Assembly (NCBI RefSeq): GCF_007744255.1
Contig: NZ_CP036267.1
Span: forward strand, 5,530,001-5,594,000
Reading direction: 5' to 3'
DNA from: Thalassoglobus polymorphus
Lineage (GTDB): Bacteria; Planctomycetota; Planctomycetia; Planctomycetales; Planctomycetaceae
Length of the DNA: 64,000 nt
In this document: piece after piece, positions 8,368 to 17,649 of the stretch
How positions within the stretch are numbered: the first letter of the stretch is position 1
Layout: each line of letters opens with the position of its first letter
Program-made: the position numbers and the translations under genes
The notes under the pieces: generated by a model
The model's input: only the letters and a program-made list of their open reading frames with translations
Told to the model about the DNA's origin: nothing
Database searches by the model: none

Positions 8368-9834
8368 ATGAGCCGTTTCATACCGACACATTTCTTTTCT
8401 TGCTTGTCGCTCATGTCTTGCATCTTGCAGATTGTGTGCCTCTTCACTCTTCAGAGTGTCGCCTCTGCCCGGCAGCCGAATATCACTCAACCGAACATCA
8501 TTGTGCTGCTGGCAGATGATTTGGGATATGGAGAGCTCGGCTGTCAGGGGAACCCTCAAATTCTGACGCCGCACATTGATTCCATCGCCAAAAACGGAGT
8601 CCGCTTCACTCAAGGATATGTGACTGGCCCTAATTGCAGCCCGTCGCGAGCAGGTCTTCTCACAGGAAAAATCCCGACCAGATTCGGATACGAATTCAAC
8701 CCTATCGGAGCCAGAAACGAAGACCCAGCGATCGGCCTGCCAGGCAAAGAGATCACCCTTGCAGAGATGCTGCACGACGTTGGATACACAACCGCGTTGA
8801 TCGGGAAATGGCACCAGGGAGGGACAGCTGCCTATCATCCGCAGCGTCATGGATTCGATGAGTTTTTTGGATTCACTCACGAAGGCCACTACTTTGTGCC
8901 ACCTCCGTATCGCGGGGTGACAACCATGCTCAGAAGAAAGTCTCTGCCAGGAAATCAAAAAGGGCGGTGGACCGGCCGAAATCTCATCTACACAACGCAC
9001 ATGGGGCATAATGAACCTGACTACGATGCCAATAATCCGATTGTGCGCGGTGGGCAACCTGTTGTGGAAAGCGAGTATCTCACGGATGCATTCACGCGCG
9101 AAGCTGTCGACTTTATTGACCGGCACTCCGACAAACCGTTTCTTCTCTATCTGGCTTACAACGCTGTCCATAGCCCGTTACAGGGGGCGGACAAGTACAT
9201 GCAGCAGTTCGAATCGATCGAAGATCCCCATCGCCGCATTTTTGCAGCCATGCTCGCCAACCTCGATGACAGTGTCGGTGCGGTCATGAATCAGGTCGAA
9301 AAATCTGGCTTGCAGAAAGAGACACTGATTTTCTTCTTGAGCGACAACGGTGGACCAACACGCGAGTTAACATCAAGCAACTTGCCACTGCGCGGTGAAA
9401 AATCGCACATGTACGAGGGAGGGGTACGTGTCCCCATGATGGTGAAGTGGGAAGGGCAGATTCCAAAAGGGAAGACGTACGAGAAGCCGGTCAGCAGTAT
9501 GGATATTTTTGCCACGTCCGCAAATCTTGCAGGCGCACAAATTCAACATGCGATTGACGGAGTCGACCTGATGCCATACCTGCTCGGCAAGAAAGACTCC
9601 GCTCCTCACGAGCAACTCTTCTGGAGGCAAGGTCCGCGTTCGGCACTGCGATACAAAAACTGGAAGCTCGTCAATATGTCTCGAAACGCCAAGAAGCCGA
9701 AGTGGGAACTGTATGATCTTGACACTGACCTTCGTGAACAGCACGACTTGGCAGGCGCGAAACCTGATCTCTTGAAATCGCTGATTCACCGATGGGAGCA
9801 AATGAACAGACAAATGAGCGAACCGCTGTTTTAA
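8368..9834 (+). CDS. Secreted sulfatase (arylsulfatase family)
   Basis: This 488-aa sulfatase has an N-terminal signal peptide. The metal-site pair D50-D51 lies in LLADDLGYGELG. The sulfatase signature CSPSRAGLLTGK has C90 as the residue matured to formylglycine, GKWHQGG carries K147 and H149, and the second metal motif is SDNGG. It is predicted to remove sulfate esters from a carbohydrate outside the cytoplasm; the substrate is not evident. It needs a formylglycine-generating enzyme or anSME, and none lies in the window. It follows the isomerase/DUF1080 gene by about 290 bp, which fits a polysaccharide-degradation neighbourhood. Confidence 0.9.
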   Translation: MSRFIPTHFFSCLSLMSCILQIVCLFTLQSVASARQPNITQPNIIVLLADDLGYGELGCQGNPQILTPHIDSIAKNGVRFTQGYVTGPNCSPSRAGLLTGKIPTRFGYEFNPIGARNEDPAIGLPGKEITLAEMLHDVGYTTALIGKWHQGGTAAYHPQRHGFDEFFGFTHEGHYFVPPPYRGVTTMLRRKSLPGNQKGRWTGRNLIYTTHMGHNEPDYDANNPIVRGGQPVVESEYLTDAFTREAVDFIDRHSDKPFLLYLAYNAVHSPLQGADKYMQQFESIEDPHRRIFAAMLANLDDSVGAVMNQVEKSGLQKETLIFFLSDNGGPTRELTSSNLPLRGEKSHMYEGGVRVPMMVKWEGQIPKGKTYEKPVSSMDIFATSANLAGAQIQHAIDGVDLMPYLLGKKDSAPHEQLFWRQGPRSALRYKNWKLVNMSRNAKKPKWELYDLDTDLREQHDLAGAKPDLLKSLIHRWEQMNRQMSEPLF

Positions 9835-10026
9835 CGTACAACTTCAAAAAAGTCCGATGCTCCATTCGACATCAATCCTCTCCGTTCTGATGATTGAGAC
9901 ACCGAAGGGCAATTTTCCAGTACATCCGGCGAATTCATGTCCCTCATTCGCCTGAAGCCTCGCTGCCCTCTATGATTATCAGACAGGCTGAGACCCATTT
10001 AATCCTCAAGAGATTTTGCACTGACC

Positions 10027-10479
10027 ATGTCCGACGAAATTCCCCAACAAACAAAATCGAACAGCGGACGTTGGACTGTCGTCGTGATGTTTGGATTCGC
10101 CTTTACGATGATCGGCTTACTCTTCGCTTATTGGGAATTCTACACGGCTCCCTTTAGAGAATTGCAGTATGCCATTGCGGATGAATACCCTGAATCCAGC
10201 CCACGAGTTGTTGGAGGTCAACACAAAAGCCACAAAGAAGACTTCCCCAAAATCCTCCGTGTCGTGGTTTATGTTCCGCAGGAGGAGTTCAATCCTGAAA
10301 AGGAAGTTGAGAAGAGCGAGTCGCGGGCTGCCGATCTTGCCCGCCTGGCATTCAAGCACCAGGACGTTGGAGAGTACGAACAACTGGACATCGTCTTGCT
10401 GCAAAAGGTCCCCGAAGGATCACGCAGACGTTGGACGACTTCAAAATCCATCGAAGAGTGGAAGCCGATTCTTCAGTAA
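10027..10479 (+). CDS. Small membrane-anchored protein, unknown function
   Basis: The 150-aa protein has a hydrophilic start (MSDEIPQQTKSNSG), one membrane helix (about residues 17-37) and a soluble domain of about 110 residues rich in charged residues. It is predicted single-pass with the C-terminal domain outside. I recognise no family. It is followed by a full family A repeat and stands alone between the sulfatase and the convergent HtrA operon. Confidence 0.6.
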   Translation: MSDEIPQQTKSNSGRWTVVVMFGFAFTMIGLLFAYWEFYTAPFRELQYAIADEYPESSPRVVGGQHKSHKEDFPKILRVVVYVPQEEFNPEKEVEKSESRAADLARLAFKHQDVGEYEQLDIVLLQKVPEGSRRRWTTSKSIEEWKPILQ

Positions 10480-10555
10480 CCCGAGTTACGTCTTTGGCTG
10501 ACTTTACGTTTGCGCTTCACGTTTGTGATTGCATCTCGCACGTTCTCACACGAGA

Positions 10556-10658
10556 TAGAGCATCTTTCGAATTGGTTTGCAGGTTCTGCCTCGTGGCGAA
10601 AAGCATTTATACTAGAGAAATGCGTTCTTCACAGGCACACGGTAGAGCAAACTGCTCA
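10556..10658 (-). repeat. Family A interspersed repeat (subtype 1)
   Basis: A full-length copy of about 103 bp in reverse orientation: TAGAGCATCTTTCGAATTGG...GGTTCTGCCTCGTGGCG...ACTAGAGAAATGCGTTCTTC...CACACGGTAGAGCAAACTGCTC. It matches the copy at 35438 at most positions and lies between convergent genes. The centre forms an imperfect palindrome (GAACGCATTT against AAATGCTGTTC in the other orientation). Confidence 0.85.
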
Positions 10659-10750
10659 AAAAACGCTGCTGCCATCAGAGCTACGCTTCAGGAAGCTTCA
10701 GTACTGAGTTCTTGATGTGCGTGAGCCACAGATCCAGAGTCCGAGCAGGG

Positions 10751-11029
10751 TTATGTGCCAGGCCGTGGAGTCCCTTTTCCCTCGGAGATGTACGTCGATC
10801 GGCCAGCCGCGTGATCATCCATCGAAAGATCGGCGTCAGCGTCAGTCTGCCCCGCCTCGAACGCTTCGAAGTTTTTTTTCAGGTAGTTCACGCACCAGCC
10901 ACATCCAGTCCCAGCCCCTCCACATTCAGAAAGCTGACTCGCCCGTCGCGGTTTATGAATGCGCAGGTAGTTTAATATCTTCCGCTTTGTCACATGAAAA
11001 CAGAAACAGATTGTATCGCCGAGCTCCAC
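10751..11029 (-). CDS. BFD-like [2Fe-2S]-binding protein
   Basis: This 92-aa protein carries the cysteine pattern of bacterioferritin-associated-ferredoxin-type domains: C8-x-C10 and, 32 residues on, C43-x2-C46 within GTGCGWC. That is the expected [2Fe-2S] ligand spacing, with a helical segment (TKRKILNYLR) between. The tail after about residue 55 is acidic and probably disordered. Family members serve in iron release or electron transfer. The gene is 65 bp downstream of the HtrA/pseudo-HtrA operon on the same strand, so co-transcription is possible, though a functional link is not obvious. Confidence 0.75.
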   Translation of the reverse strand: MELGDTICFCFHVTKRKILNYLRIHKPRRASQLSECGGAGTGCGWCVNYLKKNFEAFEAGQTDADADLSMDDHAAGRSTYISEGKGTPRPGT

Positions 11030-11094
11030 GGGTCATTGTCGCTATTAAGAATATGTTGATTTCAAAGAATGATGATCGCACCGAAAAGCAACAT

Positions 11095-13098
11095 CTACAG
11101 ACGATCCAGCCCGTCCAGCCATTGAACCAGAGCGTTCACGAGATCGAATGAGAATTTTGCTTCTTCTTCGCTATCAATTTGAGCAGTCGGGAATTTTTGT
11201 TTTCTCAACAGCTCGACGGATTTCAAAATTTGGTCACGTTGTCGCGTTTCGGGAGCAGCCACAAACGCTGTGAGTAATCGCTGTTCGGGATTGCTATCCG
11301 GGGGAGGAAAGCGAAGTGGACCTTCAATAGAAATGAGTCCACGAAACAGGTCCCGATACTTAAAAGCGAGTCGCGTGGCAAACACTCCAGAGTCCTGCGC
11401 TCCCATGACTGCTACTCGAGCCGAGTCAATTGCGTAGTTTTCCTGAACCCAATTGACCACATCTTTGGCATACTCCTCATCCGTGGCAGCCCATCCACTC
11501 AGGTCTTCAGCACGTGGACCAACAAGAATAATTCCTCGCTCTGTGCAAAGATCTTTCCAGAACTTCAGCACGTCGGCTTCCATCGTTTCGCCCGATGGGT
11601 GGACCCACATCAGCAGTCCATACTCAAAATTTGGATTGTAATTTTCCGGAACAAAGACCCAAAAGCTGCGATCACTTCCCGCGAGTTTCTGGTTGGATCT
11701 CCCTAACTTGAGTTCCTCGGGAACATCTCCAGGAGGGATATCAGACGGAGGAATGTTTGTAAGTCCATCTCCATCGGGGAACGCTTCCAGTGTGACATTG
11801 ACCGTTTGAGTTTCTTCTTCACGATCTAAGGTGATCGCGATTTCCTCGCCCTTCTTCCTGGTGGTCAGGATGACGGAAATTTCATCCGGCGTTGAAACCT
11901 GTTGTCCATCGATCGACCGAATTCGATCTCCCAATTTCATCCCCGCTGCCTGAGCGGGACTGGAATCGTAAACAAACCTCACGAGAACCCCTTCGTCAGG
12001 TGATTCGTCGCTCGCACTTCGTCGAGCTGGTAGAATTCCTATCGAGGTGAATTCGTATGCGAGCAACTCGCCAGCCAATTGAATCTCTCTCTCGATTGTT
12101 TCATCGCCTCGCTTAACAATCAGAGAAATTTTTTCTCCGGCATAGCGATTACCCAGTTTTTGACGCAGGTCGACGAGCCGATTGACCGGATGTTCGTCGA
12201 TTTCAATCACGACATCGTCAACTTTCAAACCTGCTTGATCTGCGGGGGACTGTGGTCGTACGCGAAGAATTTTCGCTTCCCCGGTGAGTGGGCCCTGAGC
12301 TTCAAACCCGACTCCCAACAGTCCAGACTGTAAATCTTCACCAGCTTTCATTCGATCAAGAACACGCTGAATATCTTCGAGCGGAATCGCGAATCCAATT
12401 CCGGAATCGTACCATTCCACACCAGCTGTCTCGCCTGCTTGCTGCGGTGAAAGTGGGACAAGAATTCCCATGCACTGTCCAGTCAAATCGATCAACGGGC
12501 CGCCATAATTGACGGGCGAAGTTTTTGCATCCGTTTGAATGGCCTTTCCATTGACTCGATTCAATGCACTGACAATCCCAATTGAGATATTGGGAAATTC
12601 CACATTGAACGTGCGGCCCAGTGCAATGGCACGTTGCCCCACTTTTAGTTCTCCCTTGGGAGAAACCGAGATCGGCTTCAAACCGGACGCTTCAACTTTC
12701 AGCAATGTCAGCATTTTGGATTGATCGCTCGCGACAATTTCCGCGGCGTATTTCTTCTCTTCGTCCTGCTCGATCAACGTGACGAGAACACTCGCAGGAT
12801 CTGAGACAAAATTGAAGCTGCTGGTAATGATGTAACCATCGTCACTCACAATGACGCCGGTCGTCGGCCCGGTCCCTGTCAGCACATCGCCAACAAGGTC
12901 CTGTCCCCCTACGGTTTCGATTCGAACAATCGAAGGACTTGCAAACGCCGTCGCCTGCTGAATCGCTTGTTGTTCCTGGGTGAACAATGGCTGCGCCTGA
13001 AGCATTGATGACGTATTCATCACTGCGAAGGCAACCAGGAAGAGACTGACTGTCCGGGGGGAAGTCTGGTTGAGTTCTGTTTTCATAATTCGCAACAT
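11095..13098 (-). CDS. Pseudo-HtrA protein: degenerate protease, two PDZ domains, degenerate alpha/beta-hydrolase
   Basis: The protein has about 667 aa and four parts: a signal peptide, an HtrA-like trypsin domain (about 40-245), two PDZ domains (about 260-350 and 370-440) and an alpha/beta-hydrolase-like domain (about 475-660; SFWVFVPENY). The protease fold is kept but the triad is gone. The His site reads TSSFNFV (about N96), the Asp site KMLTLLK (M129) and the Ser site NYGGPL (Y198). In the hydrolase, the usual G-x-S-x-G elbow reads GAQDSG with Gln in the nucleophile position (about 568). It is predicted non-catalytic, exported and possibly peptide-binding through its PDZ domains. The ATG at 13098 has AGAGTGA before it; the frame also opens at 13167, which would overlap the preceding gene. 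Confidence 0.85.
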   Translation of the reverse strand: MLRIMKTELNQTSPRTVSLFLVAFAVMNTSSMLQAQPLFTQEQQAIQQATAFASPSIVRIETVGGQDLVGDVLTGTGPTTGVIVSDDGYIITSSFNFVSDPASVLVTLIEQDEEKKYAAEIVASDQSKMLTLLKVEASGLKPISVSPKGELKVGQRAIALGRTFNVEFPNISIGIVSALNRVNGKAIQTDAKTSPVNYGGPLIDLTGQCMGILVPLSPQQAGETAGVEWYDSGIGFAIPLEDIQRVLDRMKAGEDLQSGLLGVGFEAQGPLTGEAKILRVRPQSPADQAGLKVDDVVIEIDEHPVNRLVDLRQKLGNRYAGEKISLIVKRGDETIEREIQLAGELLAYEFTSIGILPARRSASDESPDEGVLVRFVYDSSPAQAAGMKLGDRIRSIDGQQVSTPDEISVILTTRKKGEEIAITLDREEETQTVNVTLEAFPDGDGLTNIPPSDIPPGDVPEELKLGRSNQKLAGSDRSFWVFVPENYNPNFEYGLLMWVHPSGETMEADVLKFWKDLCTERGIILVGPRAEDLSGWAATDEEYAKDVVNWVQENYAIDSARVAVMGAQDSGVFATRLAFKYRDLFRGLISIEGPLRFPPPDSNPEQRLLTAFVAAPETRQRDQILKSVELLRKQKFPTAQIDSEEEAKFSFDLVNALVQWLDGLDRL

Positions 13099-13147
13099 GA
13101 TTTCACTCTGCCAAAGCCGCTGCCTCACGATTAAAGAAACAGCTCTG

Positions 13148-14164
13148 CTACTTGCGCGGGACAACAAACTGGACCGTAATCAAGTCGTCTCCACGACGAA
13201 CAATAAGTTGCAGGTCATCCCCGGGGATCAGCTGATCCAGAATTTCGTTGAATGTTCGAATCGACTGAACAAGCTCCCCATTCGCGAAGACAATTAAATC
13301 GTCAGGCCTCAGACCAAACTCTTCCGCTTTCGATTTTTCTATCACCTTATCCAGAAACGCAGGTGTTCGTGCGACAACGTCTGGGACCAGAACAAAACCG
13401 AAATCGATAGACTGATAGTCGCTCTCACTCGGTTCACCTCCTGCAGCGAGAAGGTCGTCTCTGCGGCTGAATCGGCCAGCGATAATATCCTCAATCGACT
13501 GTTTCAGAACGGGAAACGGGATCGCATAATTAAGCCAGGTATTGTTGTTTCCCTTGAGTTCCCGCCCGAGCATACCGAGCAATCGGCCATCCATCGTCGT
13601 TAGCACGCCACCCGCTGCCCCCGGATTATTGGTCACGGCATCGACAAGATAAACTTCACCATCGTAGGGAACTTTATAGCGTCCGCGACGTGCAGCGAGT
13701 TCTGTTTTTGCAGAGACAACACCTTGCATCACAGTCACTGGCTCATCGCCTGTGGCAACTTTGAAGACATTGCTGAACGCAAGAATCGGTGTTCCCGGAC
13801 CAACTTGGACAGAAGAACCGATATCGAAAAAAGGTAACTCCTCGGCGTCAATTTTCAGGATGGCGATATCTTTTTGAGAGTCCGTTCCAATCACCCGTCC
13901 GTAGAATCGGCGACCATCATTGAGGACGACAGCGACGGCGTCTGAATCGAGAAGGTGATTCCAAACGGTCGCAATGTGACCGTCTGGGGAGACGAGAATT
14001 CCAGTCCCGTAATTGGCGAGGTTCTTCAATCCGCCAGCACCAAAAATCTTCACAACTTTCGGCTGAACAGATTCAATTGCCTCGGAAGCGGATTGTGCTT
14101 TGACAAGTTCACAATTCAGCAAACAGGAAACGAAAAATGCGTAAATCATGAATCGAGTCATCAT
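13148..14164 (-). CDS. HtrA-like protein with Ser-to-Ala at the active site, one PDZ domain
   Basis: The 338-aa exported protein (signal peptide about 1-23) has a trypsin-like HtrA domain and one PDZ domain (about 240-335). H70 (VWNHLLD) and D99 (QKDIAILK) are in place, but the nucleophile motif is PGAAGGVL, where active relatives have GNSGGPL, so Ser is Ala184. It should therefore bind but not cleave. The start overlaps the stop of the active homologue by ATGA (4 bp), which implies translational coupling. It is the middle member of a three-gene HtrA series. Confidence 0.88.
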   Translation of the reverse strand: MMTRFMIYAFFVSCLLNCELVKAQSASEAIESVQPKVVKIFGAGGLKNLANYGTGILVSPDGHIATVWNHLLDSDAVAVVLNDGRRFYGRVIGTDSQKDIAILKIDAEELPFFDIGSSVQVGPGTPILAFSNVFKVATGDEPVTVMQGVVSAKTELAARRGRYKVPYDGEVYLVDAVTNNPGAAGGVLTTMDGRLLGMLGRELKGNNNTWLNYAIPFPVLKQSIEDIIAGRFSRRDDLLAAGGEPSESDYQSIDFGFVLVPDVVARTPAFLDKVIEKSKAEEFGLRPDDLIVFANGELVQSIRTFNEILDQLIPGDDLQLIVRRGDDLITVQFVVPRK

Positions 14165-15948
14165 GGTGAGCCTTTCGAGTCGGGGTCAAGAAACTTCAGC
14201 GAAGTGACATCCAACTCGCCCCAAAGTTGCCCCCCCGAGCGGACCGTCAATCGTGAGGGAAATTTGACACCATCGAGATCCCGCATTTCCCCGAAACGGA
14301 TTTTGCAAGAATCATGCTCTTCGTCAATCACTGTATCGACTCCGATGAGCGCTCCACTCTCTTGTTGAAAATACCAACGTGAAATCAGTAAACCCTTCGT
14401 GGTCACGAGGACATCCACTCGCTCTCCCTGACCATCTAAAGGCTCGCTTCCAACGTAGTAGAACTCTGTGAAGTAATCTTTTGGGTCAATCAACAATTGT
14501 TTCAACTGCTCCAGAGAGGCCAGCAATCCTCCGGAATCCATCGGCTCTGCGGTGAATTCCCCACCCAGTTCCAGGACAGCGAACCCCTGTTCAAACTTGG
14601 CTGCGATTGCTTCAGGCTGCATCCGAATTTGCAGCGGAGCCCCATCTTTGAATGTTGCATCGAGCGCCCACATGCGAGGCTTCGAACTGAAGTCGCCCCA
14701 TCGTTGAATCGTTTCGAGAAATCGATCTTGTGCGATTTGATTGAAGTAGTAGTTTGCGTACCCGTTCTTTTCTTCGTAGAGCTTCAAATATTCCTTGGGA
14801 ATATCCGGCTCTTTCTTCTTTCCCATGTGAGGAATTGGAATCGGGATTTTCGGTTTCTCTTTTTCATCTGGCTCAGGCGCGCTTGGTGTTGGTCCCCCTG
14901 CAAGCTCTGCACGACGGTGTAAACCGGCGAGCTGCACGACGATGTCGAACCGTTCTCCGTCTCGTTGAAAAGAGAGAGGAACCTGCCAGTTCTTCGGGTA
15001 GATTCCCAAGATATTTTTGTATTGATTCACACTCCGGACAGGACGACCTGCGAAAGAAATCAGTTCATCGCCTTGACGGAGCCCACGTCGGTACGCTTCC
15101 GATGTTTCCAAAATGTTTGAGACGACGACAGCTCCATCCGACGTACTGGTGACGGTTGCCCCAAGTGTGGCATGGTCAACGATGCGACCACTTTTGAGAT
15201 GATCGAGAAAGTGCATCACCTGATTGATGGAAATAGAATAGCCAGCTCCAACGTTCACCTTGCCACGTTTTTCAACGGAAATCCGCCCGTTAATTCCGAT
15301 CACTTCGCCATTGATATTAAACAACGGACCGCCTGAATTCCCGGCGTTGATCGATGTGTCGACCTGAATACAATCGGTGTACTCCAGAAACGTCCCAGCT
15401 GGATATTGATAACGATGCGTTCCGCTGACCATTCCGTAGGTGACTGTCGGTTGAAAATCATCCGCGAGCAGGAACGGGTTTCCCATTGCGAAAGTCCAGT
15501 CTCCCATTTTGACGGTATCGCTATCGCCGATTTCAGCATGAGGGAAATCGTCACGACCGAGGAGCTTCACAACCGCGACATCCCCCGTCGGATCAATCCC
15601 GACCAGAACAGCATCGTACAGGCGACCGTCATTCAGGCCACACTTCATAAACCCACCGAGACCTTGCACCACGTGAAAATTCGTGACTGCGAAGCCATCG
15701 GAAGAAATCAAAACACCGGAACCGCCCCCTTGCCCTCCGGGAGCAAAGATCGCCACAACGCTGCTTGCAACACGTTCGACAGTTTCAATCCGATGCTGTT
15801 GTGCCTGAAGCACAGCTTCTGGAACGACGACAGACGTTTGCGAGAACACACTTGTCTGTGTCATCAAAAAGAAGATCACCACAGGCATCCAGCGGGATGC
15901 GCGAAGGTGCATCGCAGGTTTTAGAAATTGATTATGCTTGCTTGTCAC
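14161..15948 (-). CDS. Active-type HtrA/DegP-like serine protease with PDZ and C-terminal extension
   Basis: The 595-aa exported protein has a complete trypsin-like triad: H92 (TNFHVVQG), D123 (TGDVAVVK) and S205 (NAGNSGGPLF). One PDZ domain (about 255-335) is followed by a proline/lysine-rich linker and a C-terminal domain of about 220 residues that I do not recognise. HtrA proteases degrade or refold damaged envelope proteins. It is predicted periplasmic or membrane-anchored through its N-terminal hydrophobic segment (about 20-37). It overlaps both neighbours by 4 bp, so NPCBM-like protein, active HtrA, Ala-mutant and fully degenerate homologue form one operon. Confidence 0.9.
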   Translation of the reverse strand: MTSKHNQFLKPAMHLRASRWMPVVIFFLMTQTSVFSQTSVVVPEAVLQAQQHRIETVERVASSVVAIFAPGGQGGGSGVLISSDGFAVTNFHVVQGLGGFMKCGLNDGRLYDAVLVGIDPTGDVAVVKLLGRDDFPHAEIGDSDTVKMGDWTFAMGNPFLLADDFQPTVTYGMVSGTHRYQYPAGTFLEYTDCIQVDTSINAGNSGGPLFNINGEVIGINGRISVEKRGKVNVGAGYSISINQVMHFLDHLKSGRIVDHATLGATVTSTSDGAVVVSNILETSEAYRRGLRQGDELISFAGRPVRSVNQYKNILGIYPKNWQVPLSFQRDGERFDIVVQLAGLHRRAELAGGPTPSAPEPDEKEKPKIPIPIPHMGKKKEPDIPKEYLKLYEEKNGYANYYFNQIAQDRFLETIQRWGDFSSKPRMWALDATFKDGAPLQIRMQPEAIAAKFEQGFAVLELGGEFTAEPMDSGGLLASLEQLKQLLIDPKDYFTEFYYVGSEPLDGQGERVDVLVTTKGLLISRWYFQQESGALIGVDTVIDEEHDSCKIRFGEMRDLDGVKFPSRLTVRSGGQLWGELDVTSLKFLDPDSKGSP

Positions 15949-17363
15949 TTGATCACCTGGGCATCACCGAGAGCAAAGTGTTCGAGAATTCCTTTTCCGA
16001 CCCCCAATGATTCTACGCGAATGATTAATTCACGAACATTGGATAAGTTTAAATTGATCTTCTCCGGTGGGGTGTCCCAGGAAAATTCCTTCGCATACAA
16101 CTCTTCTGAATCGCCCTCGAAGACCAACTTGACCTTCGGATTGAATCGTGGCATTTTCCCAACGTGCGTTTGGTCAAACCCTGCAACTGTCCGAAGCTCG
16201 GTGAATTGCCGGTTCAAACGGAAACGTACCACCGCCCCCGAGTGCATCCACAATCCCCGTTGATACTGCTTCCCGTCGATCAACAGTGGACGTCGTCCTC
16301 CTGAGCCAGCTGGGAAGTTTAGAGCTGTAAACCAGACGACTGGGAATTCGCTATTTGGAGAGACAGACGTAGAGTCGTCAAAGGGAAGGTCTGCGAGATA
16401 TCGAATCCTTCCGCCACCAAAATCGATCTCCCGTATTTTCGAGAGATCGAGCTCCAGATTGATTCCACTGACGAGCGAGACTGCTAACGTTGACTCTTTT
16501 AAAGTGATCGACTTCGCTTTGAGTTCGTCTCCTCCTGTTGTACGCAACAGCCCGACTCCCGGAGTCTCATTCGCTGATCGATTCGCGAAGACAACCGCGA
16601 AAATTCGATCCACTGGAGCTTTCAGCTCGCGGCCTCGCACGTTGATGGTGACACCTTTGTCAGTGAGATCGCTCACTGAACCGGCAACGTAGTCGAGCAC
16701 ATCCCCTTTTCGAAACACTAGAAGATCATCTCGAGCCCCTCGAGATTGCAGGTCTGTCCAGCTTTCCTGAACTTTCTCGTCGACCGCTCCCCAGCGAATG
16801 TCCCGAATCGCACTGACTGGGACGGTCGTCGCTCCATAGCCAACGGTTTCCAATTCTGCCTGCTTTTCTTTGAAGATGACCGTTTCAAAGGTGAGCAGCG
16901 ACTGATCACTCAGGCGGACAACTTTCTTCGCAGCTTTGCCTTCCGTCGGTGTCTCATTGATTTGTGCATCGTTGAAACGGAGCAGCATCAGCTGATCGAC
17001 CGGGAGTGTCTTGTCTTGTGCTTCCGTCTGCACGACCACTTGAGCGGAATCCAGCTTCGCCAGTTCACCAACGGTTGACTGACCATCAAGTGTTGTGACG
17101 GTGACGGGTGTTCCCGATAGCGTCGCCACCAACAGCAACTGTAATGCAGCATCCAAACTTGCACCTCTCGCGACGAAATCTGTGACCGAAAGCGATTTGC
17201 TCTTCAGCCTGTTCAGAATGAACAAAAATTGAACGTGCCAATTCGTATGAACATGCACGAAATGGCGCCGATGATTATAGGAAACAGAATCCCGAAAGTC
17301 GCGAGAATGTCCCAGATTTCGAAAAGACGTTACAGAGTTTCGGGAATTGTGGTCCCCAGCCAC
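15945..17363 (-). CDS. NPCBM-domain-like exported protein, first gene of the HtrA operon
   Basis: Up to 472 aa. The C-terminal 150 residues look like an NPCBM/NEW2-type beta-sandwich (GKQYQRGLWMHSG...VRFRLNRQFTELRTVAGFD...VFEGDSEEL), a fold linked to carbohydrate binding and also found in planctomycete envelope proteins. The middle carries repeated beta-rich segments (TLDGQSTVGELAKL). The first 70 codons of the longest frame look unlike protein. A TTG near 17147 preceded by GAGAGG is a plausible true start, giving a short hydrophobic N-terminus. Its stop overlaps the active HtrA start (ATGA). Confidence 0.7.
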   Translation of the reverse strand: MAGDHNSRNSVTSFRNLGHSRDFRDSVSYNHRRHFVHVHTNWHVQFLFILNRLKSKSLSVTDFVARGASLDAALQLLLVATLSGTPVTVTTLDGQSTVGELAKLDSAQVVVQTEAQDKTLPVDQLMLLRFNDAQINETPTEGKAAKKVVRLSDQSLLTFETVIFKEKQAELETVGYGATTVPVSAIRDIRWGAVDEKVQESWTDLQSRGARDDLLVFRKGDVLDYVAGSVSDLTDKGVTINVRGRELKAPVDRIFAVVFANRSANETPGVGLLRTTGGDELKAKSITLKESTLAVSLVSGINLELDLSKIREIDFGGGRIRYLADLPFDDSTSVSPNSEFPVVWFTALNFPAGSGGRRPLLIDGKQYQRGLWMHSGAVVRFRLNRQFTELRTVAGFDQTHVGKMPRFNPKVKLVFEGDSEELYAKEFSWDTPPEKINLNLSNVRELIIRVESLGVGKGILEHFALGDAQVIK

Positions 17364-17649
17364 TCAGGCGCACGGCAGTATTTCCCTGTGTGTGCAGTGC
17401 TGCACTCCCGTTTCCTCCGCACTTGCACGCATTCCCTGTTCAACGCAATGCCCCTGCAATCGAGCACTTTCGTGTAGCAACTTCATCTTGAGATCAAGCT
17501 GTGTGTGAAGAAAAGGATCCAGACCGATCCGGCCAGAGCATGTTCACAGAGGTCGACAGTGCCTCTTTAATCCTCCCGGTGACTTACCGGGGCCGCTATC
17601 GACACTGAAAGTCCAATACGAAAGATGCTCAGCGACCTGTCAACCACCC
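17364..17649. other. Intergenic region between two minus-strand operons
   Basis: About 285 bp with no gene. A small hairpin (CCCGGT...ACCGGG near 17575-17592) may contribute to termination of the BatA-type operon, but no T-run follows on the relevant strand. The promoter of the HtrA operon must lie here or just inside the first frame. Confidence 0.35.

Noticed and set aside
8350-9171. 273-codon minus-strand frame inside the sulfatase gene
   Set aside because: Lies wholly antisense to a sulfatase with all catalytic motifs; no domain of its own.
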